In this document: in pieces, positions 16,501 through 25,525 of the stretch
How positions within the stretch are numbered: position 1 is the first letter of the stretch
Layout: each line of letters starts with the position of its first letter
The notes under the pieces: model-generated
Database searches by the model: none
What the model was told of the DNA's origin: nothing
What the model saw: only the letters and a program-made list of their open reading frames with translations
Made by a program: the position numbers and the translations under genes
From: Nitrospinaceae bacterium
Lineage (GTDB): Bacteria; Nitrospinota; Nitrospinia; Nitrospinales; VA-1
Direction: 5' to 3'
NCBI GenBank assembly: GCA_029261635.1
Contig: JAJDAW010000034.1
Location: 1-32,734 of the forward strand
DNA: 32,734 nucleotides

Positions 16501-19242
16501 ATGGAAGCTTTAAAGAAGTGGTTGTTTATATTGGCGGCGGTTGTGTTTCTTGGCTCTATGTTTGCCGACAAAATCCTTTCGTTTTATATAGATTGGTTGT
16601 GGTTTGAGAGTCATGGCATTGCCTCTGTACTTTGGACTGTGTTGATTTCCCAATTTGGCATGGGGTTTACTATCGCCATTTTGTTTTTTGCTGCAACCTA
16701 TGGTTTTTTGATTCGCGTCTACAAAAAGACTTCGCATTTACCTATTTTACTATCCGATCAAGTTAGGCGCGAAGTTCCATTGCTGGACATTCTGGCGGGA
16801 AACCTGAAGCTCCTGATAGTAGCCGCTCCTCTGGTTTTGTCTGTTATGACAGGGCTGATCATGGCCCAACAATGGGAGACCATTCTTAAATATCTCAATG
16901 CGTCTTCCTTTAATCAATTGGACCCGATATTTGGCAAGGATGTTGCCTTCTATATTTTTACTCTGCCCTTCTGGCTGATGGTTAAATCCCTGATTTGGGA
17001 AACCATGATAGTGATAACTCTCGGTGTGGGATTGATTTATTTTTTTAAACGCTTCGTATATGTTGCGCCCACAGGTATTGTCCTTCTCCCAGAAGCCCGA
17101 AGAACTCTTTCTGGCTTGGCGGGTTGCTTTTTTCTGCTGTTTGCCAGCGAGTTTTATTTGCAGCGCTATGAATTGCTGACAAAAGGCAACGAACTGATTT
17201 CGGGAATAGGTTTTTCCGATGACTATGGGTCGATTCCCATTTTGTACGCTTTGGTATTCGTGTCTTTATTGGGTGCGGTATTTTCTTTTTCAGGTATCGT
17301 GCGACCGGGAATGAAGAAGATTCTTCTCTCGGTAGTTGCTTTAGCACTGGTTTATTTTGTGGGAAATATTTATCCAAAGATACTGCAAAAATTTGTGGTG
17401 GCCCCAAACGAGTTGATAAAGGAAGCACCTTATATAGAACGTACTATTGCGGGAACGTTGAATGCTTATGGGCTTAGTGAAACGAAAGTCCATGGTCTTT
17501 CCGGCTCTGAATCTTTGAATGCTGAAAGTATCCGTAAGAATGATGCCACTATAGAAAATATCCGGTTGTGGGATCCAGAACCTCTTCTCGATACGCTTGG
17601 GCAGATACAGGAGATACGTACCTACTACCAATTTCAATCGGTTGATAATGATCGCTACCACATAAACGGGAAGTATCGTCAGACCTTATTGTCTCCCAGA
17701 GAATTATTATCCTCGAACTTGCCAAACCGTACATGGATCAATGAACACCTAACCTTCACGCATGGCTATGGTGTTTCTCTCAGTCCAGTAAACCAGGTGA
17801 CCCCGGAAGGTTTGCCAGTTCTGTTTATTAAGGATATTCCACCACAATCAAATATGGATCTTGAGGTCAAACAGCCAGAGATTTATTTTGGTGAATTGGC
17901 GAAAGACCTTGTTTTTGTAAACACGGGTACGAAGGAGTTTGATTATCCAGAGGGTGAAAAAAATGTTTATAAAAATTATGCAGGCAAAGGCGGTTTTCCG
18001 GTAGGATCTTTTTTGAAGAAAGTGGTTCTTGCCGCACGGTTTAAAACACTTAAAATCTTGTTTTCAGATGACATTGAAAACGACAGCCGGGTTTTGATGT
18101 ACCGTAATATAACGGAGCGCGTTCAAAAAGTTGCGCCTTTCCTGAGATTGGACAACGATCCTTATCTGGTTATATCTGAGGGGCGTTTGATCTGGCTTTA
18201 TGACGCTTATACCGTGAGCAACAGGTATCCTTATTCGCAACAAATTCCCCGATTTGGAAACTACGTGCGAAACTCCGTCAAAGTTTCAATTGATGCATAT
18301 GATGGTTCGATGAATTTTTATGTGGCAGATCAATCTGATCCAATCATTAAAACGTATCAAAATATTTTTCCAGATCTGTTTCAAGACTTATCGGAAATGC
18401 CGCAGGATTTGCGAAATCATATCCGATATCCTTCTGACTTGTTTTCGATTCAGACTTTTATCTATGCGACCTATCACATGAAGCGACCGCAGGTTTTTTA
18501 TAATAAGGAAGACCAATGGGAGATCCCTGAAATAGATGGCAGTATCATGCAACCTTATTATACGATCATGAAACTTCCTGGAGAAGATCAGGAAGAATAT
18601 ATCCTCATGGTTCCATACACTCCACAGGGTAAGAGCAATCTGTCGGCATGGATGGTGGCTCGGAGTGACGGTGGAAATTATGGAAAGCTTGATGTTTATA
18701 CATTCCCAAAACAAAAACTGGTGTACGGTCCAAGTCAAATGGTTGCACGTATCAATCAGGATGCGGAAATATCACGACAGATTTCATTATGGGATCAACG
18801 TGGTTCAAGTGTAATTCAGGGCACTTTACTAGTTATACCTATTGAAGAGTCTTTGGTTTATGTCAGACCCCTATATCTGAAAGCAGATGCGGGAAAAATT
18901 CCAGAGCTGAAAAGAGTTATCGTGGGCTATGAAGATAATATTGCTATGGAACGAACATTGGATGAAGCATTAAAGAAAATTTTTCCTGGCCTTACCGGTA
19001 TTCCTTCCAGTATTCCTGAGGAACTCCAAATCGTGGACTCAGGATCTTCAGAATCAAAAGAAAAAAGAAACCTGATATTGAGCCAAACCGATTATGAAAA
19101 GATCCAAGACTTTTATAAGAAAGTTGTAGAGTCTCAAGGCAAGCTCGATCAGTCTTTGAGTAACTATAAAAAGGAATTAAAGGCTTTGGGAGAGGTTTTG
19201 CAGGAGGTGCCGGTTTCTCTTCAACCGGTGAAACCTGAATAG
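16501..19242 (+). CDS. UPF0182 family large membrane protein
   Basis: A 913-aa protein of the UPF0182 family, whose function is unknown. The N-terminal ~310 residues hold about seven hydrophobic segments (first at about 6-24, then near 45-72, 100-122, 150-185, 200-220, 245-265 and 275-292). A large soluble domain of roughly 550 residues follows, including WDPEPLLDTLGQIQEIRTYY and YGPSQMVARINQDAEISRQ, both typical of the family. The C-terminal ~60 residues are charged and helical. The length fits UPF0182 members (about 850-1000). AAGGAAAA precedes the ATG. It is convergent with purF: its stop is only two bases from the purF stop, so any terminator must overlap coding DNA. Confidence 0.92.
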   Translation: MEALKKWLFILAAVVFLGSMFADKILSFYIDWLWFESHGIASVLWTVLISQFGMGFTIAILFFAATYGFLIRVYKKTSHLPILLSDQVRREVPLLDILAGNLKLLIVAAPLVLSVMTGLIMAQQWETILKYLNASSFNQLDPIFGKDVAFYIFTLPFWLMVKSLIWETMIVITLGVGLIYFFKRFVYVAPTGIVLLPEARRTLSGLAGCFFLLFASEFYLQRYELLTKGNELISGIGFSDDYGSIPILYALVFVSLLGAVFSFSGIVRPGMKKILLSVVALALVYFVGNIYPKILQKFVVAPNELIKEAPYIERTIAGTLNAYGLSETKVHGLSGSESLNAESIRKNDATIENIRLWDPEPLLDTLGQIQEIRTYYQFQSVDNDRYHINGKYRQTLLSPRELLSSNLPNRTWINEHLTFTHGYGVSLSPVNQVTPEGLPVLFIKDIPPQSNMDLEVKQPEIYFGELAKDLVFVNTGTKEFDYPEGEKNVYKNYAGKGGFPVGSFLKKVVLAARFKTLKILFSDDIENDSRVLMYRNITERVQKVAPFLRLDNDPYLVISEGRLIWLYDAYTVSNRYPYSQQIPRFGNYVRNSVKVSIDAYDGSMNFYVADQSDPIIKTYQNIFPDLFQDLSEMPQDLRNHIRYPSDLFSIQTFIYATYHMKRPQVFYNKEDQWEIPEIDGSIMQPYYTIMKLPGEDQEEYILMVPYTPQGKSNLSAWMVARSDGGNYGKLDVYTFPKQKLVYGPSQMVARINQDAEISRQISLWDQRGSSVIQGTLLVIPIEESLVYVRPLYLKADAGKIPELKRVIVGYEDNIAMERTLDEALKKIFPGLTGIPSSIPEELQIVDSGSSESKEKRNLILSQTDYEKIQDFYKKVVESQGKLDQSLSNYKKELKALGEVLQEVPVSLQPVKPE

Positions 19243-19244
19243 CT

Positions 19245-20651
19245 TTATTTTTTTGCGAACAGGTCCAGCTGTTGGGTGGCTGCAAGGTGGTCGGTTACAG
19301 GTACAGGGTAGTTCCCATCAAAGCAGGCAGAGCAGAATTTATTTTTTTCATTTTGCACAACTTCCAACATTTTTTCGATGCTTAGGTAATGCAAGGAATT
19401 TGCGCCCAGGTATTTTCTTGTTTCTTCAAGCGAGTGGGTGTGAGCAATCAATTCTTCTTTGTTTGGAGTGTCGATTCCATAAAAGCACGAATGCAAAATT
19501 GGCGGAGCAGAAATTCTAAGATGCACCTCTTTAGCTCCCGCTTCCAGCAGCATTTTTACTATTTTTCGACTGGTAGTTCCGCGGACAATGGAATCATCGA
19601 TGATAGCCAGCCGCTTTCCTGCAATAATACTTTTTACGGCATTTAGTTTTAGCTTCACTCCAAAATTGCGTATTTGGGATTGAGGCTCAATAAAAGTCCG
19701 GCCCACATAATGGTTACGGATCAGCCCCATTTCAAAGGGGATGCCGCTCTCTTCCGCAAACCCCATCGCCGAAACCACTCCAGAATCAGGAACGGGAACA
19801 ATCAAGTCAACATCAGCGGGACTTTCCCGAGCCATTGCTCGGCCCATTTCCTTTCGCGCTGTATAAACATGCTCGCCGAATAGAAAGCTGTCGGGGCGTG
19901 CGAAATAGATATGCTCAAAAACACAGTGCTTGGTTTCTACTTTCTTAAAAGGAAAAAAGGATTGTAATCCGTCTTCATTGATGAGAATCAACTCGCCGGG
20001 TTCTACTTCGCGAATGAACTCGGCTTCTATAAGGTCCATCACACAAGTTTCCGAAGCAACGATGTATGCACCATCCAATTTGCCAAGGCAAAGAGGTCGG
20101 AATCCGTGCGGGTCACGTGCGGCCACCAATTCAGTTTCTGTCATCAGTACTAAAGAATAGGCACCGCTCACCTGGAGCAATGCTTCTGCTGCACGGTCAA
20201 CGAAACTTTCGCTTTTAGCTTGTGCCATCAAATGAACGATGACTTCGCTATCGTTGGTGGATTGAAAGATAGCTCCCTTGCTACCGAGTTCTTTGCGGAT
20301 GGCTTGTGCGTTGACGAGATTGCCATTGTGTCCGAGAGCCAGCGACCCTGCCGCATAGTTGATCATGCAGGGTTGTGCGTTGACCAGTTCGCTCTTTCCC
20401 GCAGTTGAATAACGGTTATGACCAATGGCAAGAGGCCCAGGAAGTTTTAGCAATCGAGCAGGGTCAAATATGTCAGCGACCAGCCCCATTCCTAATTCTA
20501 GATGCATCTTCGAATGCGTGCTGGCAACAATGCCGGCACTTTCCTGACCTCGATGTTGTAGAGCGTAAAGTCCAAGGTAAACCAGATTAGCCGCTTCCGG
20601 GTGACCGTAAACCCCAACTACCCCACATTCCTCATGTAGTTTGTCCAGCAT
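19245..20651 (-). CDS. purF: amidophosphoribosyltransferase
   Basis: Catalyses the first committed step of purine synthesis, PRPP + glutamine to phosphoribosylamine. A short propeptide (MLDKLHEE) precedes Cys9, the glutaminase nucleophile exposed after processing. The glutaminase domain spans about residues 9-235. The PRPP loop [14 protein letters not shown] lies at 350-363. Cys243, Cys389, Cys440 and Cys443 correspond to the 4Fe-4S ligands of the Bacillus-type enzyme, which is oxygen-sensitive. 468 aa is the normal length. Its start codon overlaps the end of purL by 20 bases, suggesting translational coupling; it is the last gene of the purSQLF operon. Confidence 0.97.
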   Translation of the reverse strand: MLDKLHEECGVVGVYGHPEAANLVYLGLYALQHRGQESAGIVASTHSKMHLELGMGLVADIFDPARLLKLPGPLAIGHNRYSTAGKSELVNAQPCMINYAAGSLALGHNGNLVNAQAIRKELGSKGAIFQSTNDSEVIVHLMAQAKSESFVDRAAEALLQVSGAYSLVLMTETELVAARDPHGFRPLCLGKLDGAYIVASETCVMDLIEAEFIREVEPGELILINEDGLQSFFPFKKVETKHCVFEHIYFARPDSFLFGEHVYTARKEMGRAMARESPADVDLIVPVPDSGVVSAMGFAEESGIPFEMGLIRNHYVGRTFIEPQSQIRNFGVKLKLNAVKSIIAGKRLAIIDDSIVRGTTSRKIVKMLLEAGAKEVHLRISAPPILHSCFYGIDTPNKEELIAHTHSLEETRKYLGANSLHYLSIEKMLEVVQNEKNKFCSACFDGNYPVPVTDHLAATQQLDLFAKK

Positions 20652-22869
20652 AGCGTCCTAGAGAAGTTTTCCAGATTTCTTTTGCAGATTCAATATCCTG
20701 CTTAATATACTCTTTACCGTTGATGCTTGCAGTGAATTGCGACCCTCCCGTTTTTCCTATCAACGAAAAATCTACGGGATAGGATAAAGCCAGATCTTCA
20801 ATTTGATCTGTTAATTCTTCCGGGAAAGAGATAACAATTCGAGATTGCGTTTCACCAAATAAAAGGGCATCACCTCGAAGAGTTGATTCGAGTTCAAGTG
20901 TCGCCCCTAAAGCTCCTTCTTCAGCACCAAAACAGGATTCTGCAACAGCAATAGCCAAGCCCCCTTCGGAGCAATCGTGCGCCGATTGAATGAGCCCTTT
21001 CTGTATCAACTCGAGACAGAAGTCTTGCACTTGTTTTTCGTGTTTTCGGTCTAGAACCGGGGGCTTACCTTCATTTCTGTCAAACAACACCTTAAGGTAT
21101 TCGCTTCCCCCCAACTCTTCCATAGTGAAGCCAATGAGTCCGATACAATGCCCGGATTGTTTGAATCCGGCTGTCATAACTTTGGACTGATCTTCAATCA
21201 GGCCCACCACTGCAACTGTGGGAGTGGGGAAGATGGCTTCACCTTTTGTTTCATTATAGAGGCTCACGTTTCCACTGACTACCGGAATATCAAAATAAAG
21301 ACAGGCATCGCCCATTCCGCGGACAGCTTGCTCGAACTGCCACATGATTTCTGGTTTTTCGGGGTTCCCAAAATTAAGACAATTGGTCAAACCAATAGGC
21401 GAGGCTCCAGAACATACTACGTTGCGGCTGCTCTCAGCCACGGCGATGGCGGCGCCTTCATAAGGGTCGAGGTAACAGAAGCGGCTATTGCAATCCACTG
21501 AAAGCGCCACAGCTTTTTTTGTGTCTTTGATGCGTATAACAGCGGCATCCGAGCCGGGTAAAACCAGTGTATTGAGACGCACCATATGATCATATTGTTC
21601 ATAGACCCATTCTTTGCTGGCAATATTGGGGCAGGCCAGTAGTTTGGTGAATGCTTTATCACCTCGGGCTGGTTCTGGCAGTTCCGTTAGATTTAAATGC
21701 CCAACTTGATCGAGGTATTCAGGACGTTCGGTTTCGCGTTTCAGATCTAAAGCGCCATCCACGACAGGCAGTGTGGGTAGATTGACTACTTCTTTGCCTT
21801 CAAACTGGATTCGTACTCCCAGCTCATCAGTGACTTCCCCAATGATCGCGGCATCAAGCCCCCACTTCTCCAGAATGGCGGTGGCTTCTTCTTCATGTCC
21901 CGGCTCAATCACAAACAACATTCTCTCTTGTGATTCGGATAACAGGATCTCGTAGGGGGTCATCCCTTCTTCTCTCAATGGGACTTTTGACAAGTCCATG
22001 TTCACCCCTGCATTCGAACGGTGAGCCATTTCGAAAGAGGATGAGGTAAGCCCTGCGGCTCCCATATCCTGCACGCCTACCACCCAGCTAAACTCCATAA
22101 TTTCAAGACAGGCTTCGATTAAAAGTTTTTCAGTGAAAGGGTCGCCTACCTGCACCGTGGGCCTTTTGTCCTCTGTCGTCTCGTCAAATTCGGAGGAAGC
22201 AAGCAGGCTGGCACCATGAATTCCATCGCGCCCGGTTTTTGATCCAACATATAAGATACGGTTGCCTACCCCACCGGCTTTCGCAAGAAAGATGCGGTCC
22301 GCTTTTGCCAGTCCCAGACAAAAGGCATTGACGAGAATGTTGCCGTTGTAACAAGAGTCAAAATAAACTTCGCCTCCCACAGTGGGGACACCCGTACAGT
22401 TTCCATAACTGGCAATTCCATCAACAACACCGTTCAGTAAAAACCGTGTGCGTGGTTCATCCAGTTCGCCAAATCGTAACGAGTCCATCAAAGCAATGGG
22501 TCGTGCACCCATAGTAAAAACGTCGCGCATGATTCCACCCACACCCGTTGCCGCGCCTTGATGCGGTTCTATGAAAGAGGGGTGATTGTGGCTTTCAATT
22601 TTGAACACTACAGCGAGTCCATCTCCAATATCGACGACGCCAGCATTTTCTCCGGGGCCTTGCAGGACCCTGGGGCCTTCAGTCGGTAATTTCTTTAAAA
22701 AAGGCCGTGAACTTTTATAGCTGCAATGCTCACTCCACATCACAGAAAAAATGCCTAATTCGGTAAAGTTGGGTGGGCGCCCGATTAAATCAAGAATACG
22801 CCGATATTCGTCACTCGTTAATCCATGGTCTTTAACAAGTTGAGAAGTGATTTCAGGTTCGTTTTGCAT
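20632..22869 (-). CDS. purL: phosphoribosylformylglycinamidine synthase subunit PurL (small type)
   Basis: The synthetase subunit that converts FGAR to FGAM using ammonia passed from PurQ, with PurS as bridge. The small-type length (745 aa from the start chosen) goes with separate PurS and PurQ. Recognisable segments are [20 protein letters not shown], the ATP/metal region [34 protein letters not shown] and the second AIRS-like half with [15 protein letters not shown] chose ATG 22869 ([11 protein letters not shown]): it starts two bases after the purQ stop and matches the usual N-terminus. The longer frame to 22941 would add 24 residues overlapping purQ and looks spurious. Confidence 0.95.
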   Translation of the reverse strand: MQNEPEITSQLVKDHGLTSDEYRRILDLIGRPPNFTELGIFSVMWSEHCSYKSSRPFLKKLPTEGPRVLQGPGENAGVVDIGDGLAVVFKIESHNHPSFIEPHQGAATGVGGIMRDVFTMGARPIALMDSLRFGELDEPRTRFLLNGVVDGIASYGNCTGVPTVGGEVYFDSCYNGNILVNAFCLGLAKADRIFLAKAGGVGNRILYVGSKTGRDGIHGASLLASSEFDETTEDKRPTVQVGDPFTEKLLIEACLEIMEFSWVVGVQDMGAAGLTSSSFEMAHRSNAGVNMDLSKVPLREEGMTPYEILLSESQERMLFVIEPGHEEEATAILEKWGLDAAIIGEVTDELGVRIQFEGKEVVNLPTLPVVDGALDLKRETERPEYLDQVGHLNLTELPEPARGDKAFTKLLACPNIASKEWVYEQYDHMVRLNTLVLPGSDAAVIRIKDTKKAVALSVDCNSRFCYLDPYEGAAIAVAESSRNVVCSGASPIGLTNCLNFGNPEKPEIMWQFEQAVRGMGDACLYFDIPVVSGNVSLYNETKGEAIFPTPTVAVVGLIEDQSKVMTAGFKQSGHCIGLIGFTMEELGGSEYLKVLFDRNEGKPPVLDRKHEKQVQDFCLELIQKGLIQSAHDCSEGGLAIAVAESCFGAEEGALGATLELESTLRGDALLFGETQSRIVISFPEELTDQIEDLALSYPVDFSLIGKTGGSQFTASINGKEYIKQDIESAKEIWKTSLGRYAGQTT

Positions 22870-22871
22870 TT

Positions 22872-23561
22872 TCAGCTTTGTGAGATAAGAGATTGAAAAA
22901 TGCTTTGTCCGTCTATGTTCGTCCATAACGGGTCGGCACAACGTTCGGGATGCGGCATCATTCCCATCACATTTTTTTGTTCATTACAGAGCCCGGCAAC
23001 AGAACCTACAGAGCCGTTGGGATTGCTCGATTCAGAGATATCGCCTTTCGCATCACAATATCGAAAAAGAATTTGTCCCTTTTCCTCCAGATCGCTTAAA
23101 GAATGCGGGTCAATATAATAGCTACCCTGATGATGTGCGATGGGAATTTCCAGCACCGATTTATCGTTGCATTTTTGAGTGAATGGGGTTTCCGACGATT
23201 CAACTCGGACATATACATTTTTGCAGATAAACTTTCGCGTGTGGTTCTGCATCAAGGCGCCGGGTAAGAGACCGGATTCGAGAAGGATTTGAAACCCGTT
23301 ACAAATCCCAAGCACTTTGCCGCCATTTTCTGCAAAACGGATAACAGAGTTCATAACAGGGGAAAAACGGGAAATAGCCCCGGCGCGGAGGTAGTCACCA
23401 TAGGAGAAGCCTCCAGGAAGCACAATAAGGTCAAAGGAACTCAGGTCAACTTCGTCCTTGTGCCACAGCCAATGTGTTTCCTGGTTGAGAATTTCTTTAA
23501 GGATGTGGTAGCAATCGTGATCGCAGTTTGATCCAGGAAAAACAACTATGCCGCACTTCAT
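22872..23561 (-). CDS. purQ: phosphoribosylformylglycinamidine synthase subunit PurQ
   Basis: The class I glutamine amidotransferase subunit (229 aa) that supplies ammonia to PurL. The nucleophile elbow GICNGFQ has Cys87. The His-Glu pair of the triad is in MMPHPER (His204, Glu206). Also visible are the N-terminal [12 protein letters not shown] and the oxyanion segment [17 protein letters not shown], all standard for PurQ. It lies 25 bases after purS and 2 bases before purL on the minus strand, in the usual complex-subunit order. Confidence 0.97.
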   Translation of the reverse strand: MKCGIVVFPGSNCDHDCYHILKEILNQETHWLWHKDEVDLSSFDLIVLPGGFSYGDYLRAGAISRFSPVMNSVIRFAENGGKVLGICNGFQILLESGLLPGALMQNHTRKFICKNVYVRVESSETPFTQKCNDKSVLEIPIAHHQGSYYIDPHSLSDLEEKGQILFRYCDAKGDISESSNPNGSVGSVAGLCNEQKNVMGMMPHPERCADPLWTNIDGQSIFQSLISQS

Positions 23562-23586
23562 GTTTGACCGATTCGGTTAGTGAGTT

Positions 23587-23835
23587 TTATTCAGTGGAGA
23601 CAAGTTTAAAACGGAAGGATTCAATAACGGTGTTTGCAAGGAGCCGTTCGCACATTTCCCGTACTCGAATTTCCGCTTCTTCTTCAGAAACAGAGTCGAG
23701 TTTGACTTCCAGATACTTGCCGATGTGTACATCAAGTACCTCATCGTAACCTAAATCGTTCAACGCATGGTGGACGGTTTTCCCCTGCGGATCGAGTACA
23801 CCTTCCTTGAATGTTACATGTATTTTGGCAAGCAT
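23587..23835 (-). CDS. purS: phosphoribosylformylglycinamidine synthase subunit PurS
   Basis: A small (82 aa) bridging subunit of the PurSQL complex. The pattern KIHVTFKEGVLDPQGKTVHH, then LGYDEVLDVHIGKYLEVKLD, is typical of PurS. It is the first gene of the purSQLF operon, so the promoter should lie in the 162-bp divergent region with the 23998 gene. On the minus strand there is only a poor -10-like TAGAGT close to the start codon, and I do not annotate it as a promoter. No PurR box or purine riboswitch was recognised. Confidence 0.93.
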   Translation of the reverse strand: MLAKIHVTFKEGVLDPQGKTVHHALNDLGYDEVLDVHIGKYLEVKLDSVSEEEAEIRVREMCERLLANTVIESFRFKLVSTE

Positions 23836-23997
23836 TTTGCGAACTCTAGCACAGAAAAAGTTTCAATTCAGCAGGCTTTTAGCAGGAATTTAAAAAAACT
23901 CAAAGGCCCTTTTTTGACCGACCCGAAAAATTATGATAAACAATGAGTTAGGAAGTTTTGCCACATCCATTCTCGCCAAAAAAATTTTCCTCGAAAC

Positions 23998-25500
23998 ATG
24001 AATTCTAAAACCATCTTCTTATTTCTTTTTTTCGTTTCTATCTATTTTCTGACGGGTCAGGGTTCTATTCAATCCAGTGACGGCAAAATCATGTATTTGC
24101 TAACCCAGTCGCTGGTAGAACACCAAGGCCTGAGTTTTACGGAATCTGTGACCGCTGCAGATACTCAGGGGCCACAATACTCAAAATATGGTCTGGGGAT
24201 GAGTGTTCTGGCAGTTCCCTTTTATATTTTGGGGAAAGTTTTATCTGCTTTGCTAGGGATAGAAAAATCCATGGCGACTCAGTTCATGGTCAGCATGATC
24301 AATGCGATCCTTACCGCTTTCAGTTGTGTGATGATTTATCGTTTTGCTCTAGATCGGCTTAACTTTCGCTCTTCAACCGGTTTATTCCTTGCTGCCGGAT
24401 TTGGGCTGTCTACCATTGCCTGGTATTACTCCGAAGATTTTATGAGTGAACCCGCGACCACACTATTTTTGCTATTGGCTGTTTATTTTGCAACCAACCC
24501 GAATAAAGCACGTAAAAACCGCTCGTTGTTCTTTGCAGGAGTTTTTCTGGCCTGCGCTGTTTCCTGTCGACTGGCGACTTTGTTGGCAGTTCCCGGTTTT
24601 GTCTTCTACCATTGGATGATGTGGAAAAATGAGCAAAAGGGGGCTGAATTATGGGTCGACATTTTCCGTGCTGCAATACCCGTTGTTTTCATCCTGATAA
24701 TAATCATGGCGTACAACTATGTGCGATTTGACGATCTGTTTGAGTCAGGCTATGAGAAAGGAGGGTTCGGAGGCCGATTTATTGTCGGCTTCTATGGAAT
24801 CCTGTTTTCTCCGGGGAAGTCACTCTTCCTATACAATCCGTTGATTATTTTTGGTTGTCTGGCATTCACGCGGTTTCTTGCAGGGAACAAAAAAATAGCT
24901 TTGTTTTTCGGTTGGTTGATTCTTTCTCATCTATTGATGTTTTCTTTCTGGCACAGTTGGGCCGGGGGAATGGGGTGGGGGCCGCGGTTGATGCTTGTTG
25001 TGATGCCTTATTTAATTCTCCCTGTCGGATTTCTATGGGAAGCGTTTGCAAAAGAAATCAAAATTCCTTTAATAGCGGCGTTGGTTTTGGGAATCGTAGT
25101 GCAAATACCTTCTATAACGGTGAACATTTCTCGATACTATTATGAAATGAGCGAGCAGTTTGGCTCGGGGGGGCATGACAAGCTTCTTTTTTCGCTGGAA
25201 CAATCGCCTTTGATCGGTCAGTTCAAACAAGTCGCCGTGGTTTATGAGAATCTGAATGACGACTTTCAGATAGTGCAAATGGTGTCCCTGGCAAAAAAGA
25301 AAGAAAAATTTATCGGCGCAGATATTAAAGTGGTGTTGGATAATGGTCTGGCGGTCAACGTCCCCAATTTTTGGTGGTATTATATGTACTTGTTCGGCTA
25401 CCCTTTTTATCTCTGGTTATTACCGCCGATTCTGCTTGCAGGTGTCGCGGTGTTCAGTGGATATAAACTTGCCCAAGGGGCAAGAAGTGAAACGACTTAA
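23998..25500 (+). CDS. polytopic membrane protein, GT-C/PMT-like glycosyltransferase candidate
   Basis: A 500-aa integral membrane protein with roughly ten or more hydrophobic segments. After the first membrane segment (about 5-20) the extracytoplasmic loop carries SSDGKIMYLLTQSLVEHQGL followed by YSKYGLGMSVLAVPFYILG, a layout common in PMT/ArnT-like GT-C glycosyltransferases, where an acidic residue in this first loop is catalytic (here Asp28 would be the candidate). The middle has alternating segments such as VFILIIIMAYNYVRFDDLFESGY, and the last segment lies near residue 470-490. Lipid-linked sugar transfer at the membrane is inferred; the sugar and acceptor are unknown. It is divergent from purS. 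The next gene follows by 25 bases. Confidence 0.72.
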   Translation: MNSKTIFLFLFFVSIYFLTGQGSIQSSDGKIMYLLTQSLVEHQGLSFTESVTAADTQGPQYSKYGLGMSVLAVPFYILGKVLSALLGIEKSMATQFMVSMINAILTAFSCVMIYRFALDRLNFRSSTGLFLAAGFGLSTIAWYYSEDFMSEPATTLFLLLAVYFATNPNKARKNRSLFFAGVFLACAVSCRLATLLAVPGFVFYHWMMWKNEQKGAELWVDIFRAAIPVVFILIIIMAYNYVRFDDLFESGYEKGGFGGRFIVGFYGILFSPGKSLFLYNPLIIFGCLAFTRFLAGNKKIALFFGWLILSHLLMFSFWHSWAGGMGWGPRLMLVVMPYLILPVGFLWEAFAKEIKIPLIAALVLGIVVQIPSITVNISRYYYEMSEQFGSGGHDKLLFSLEQSPLIGQFKQVAVVYENLNDDFQIVQMVSLAKKKEKFIGADIKVVLDNGLAVNVPNFWWYYMYLFGYPFYLWLLPPILLAGVAVFSGYKLAQGARSETT

Positions 25501-25525
25501 AGTCAAAAAATAATTTAGGAAAATT

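Noticed and set aside
19210-19254. Intrinsic terminator for the UPF0182 gene (CCGGTT hairpin and T-run)
   Set aside because: About 15 bases separate the stem from the T-run, so it does not fit the intrinsic terminator model.
22870-22941. 24-residue N-terminal extension of PurL
   Set aside because: It overlaps purQ, and PurL homologues start near [10 protein letters not shown].
23914-23937. TTGACC...TATGAT promoter before the 23998 gene
   Set aside because: The spacer is only 12 bases, too short for sigma70.
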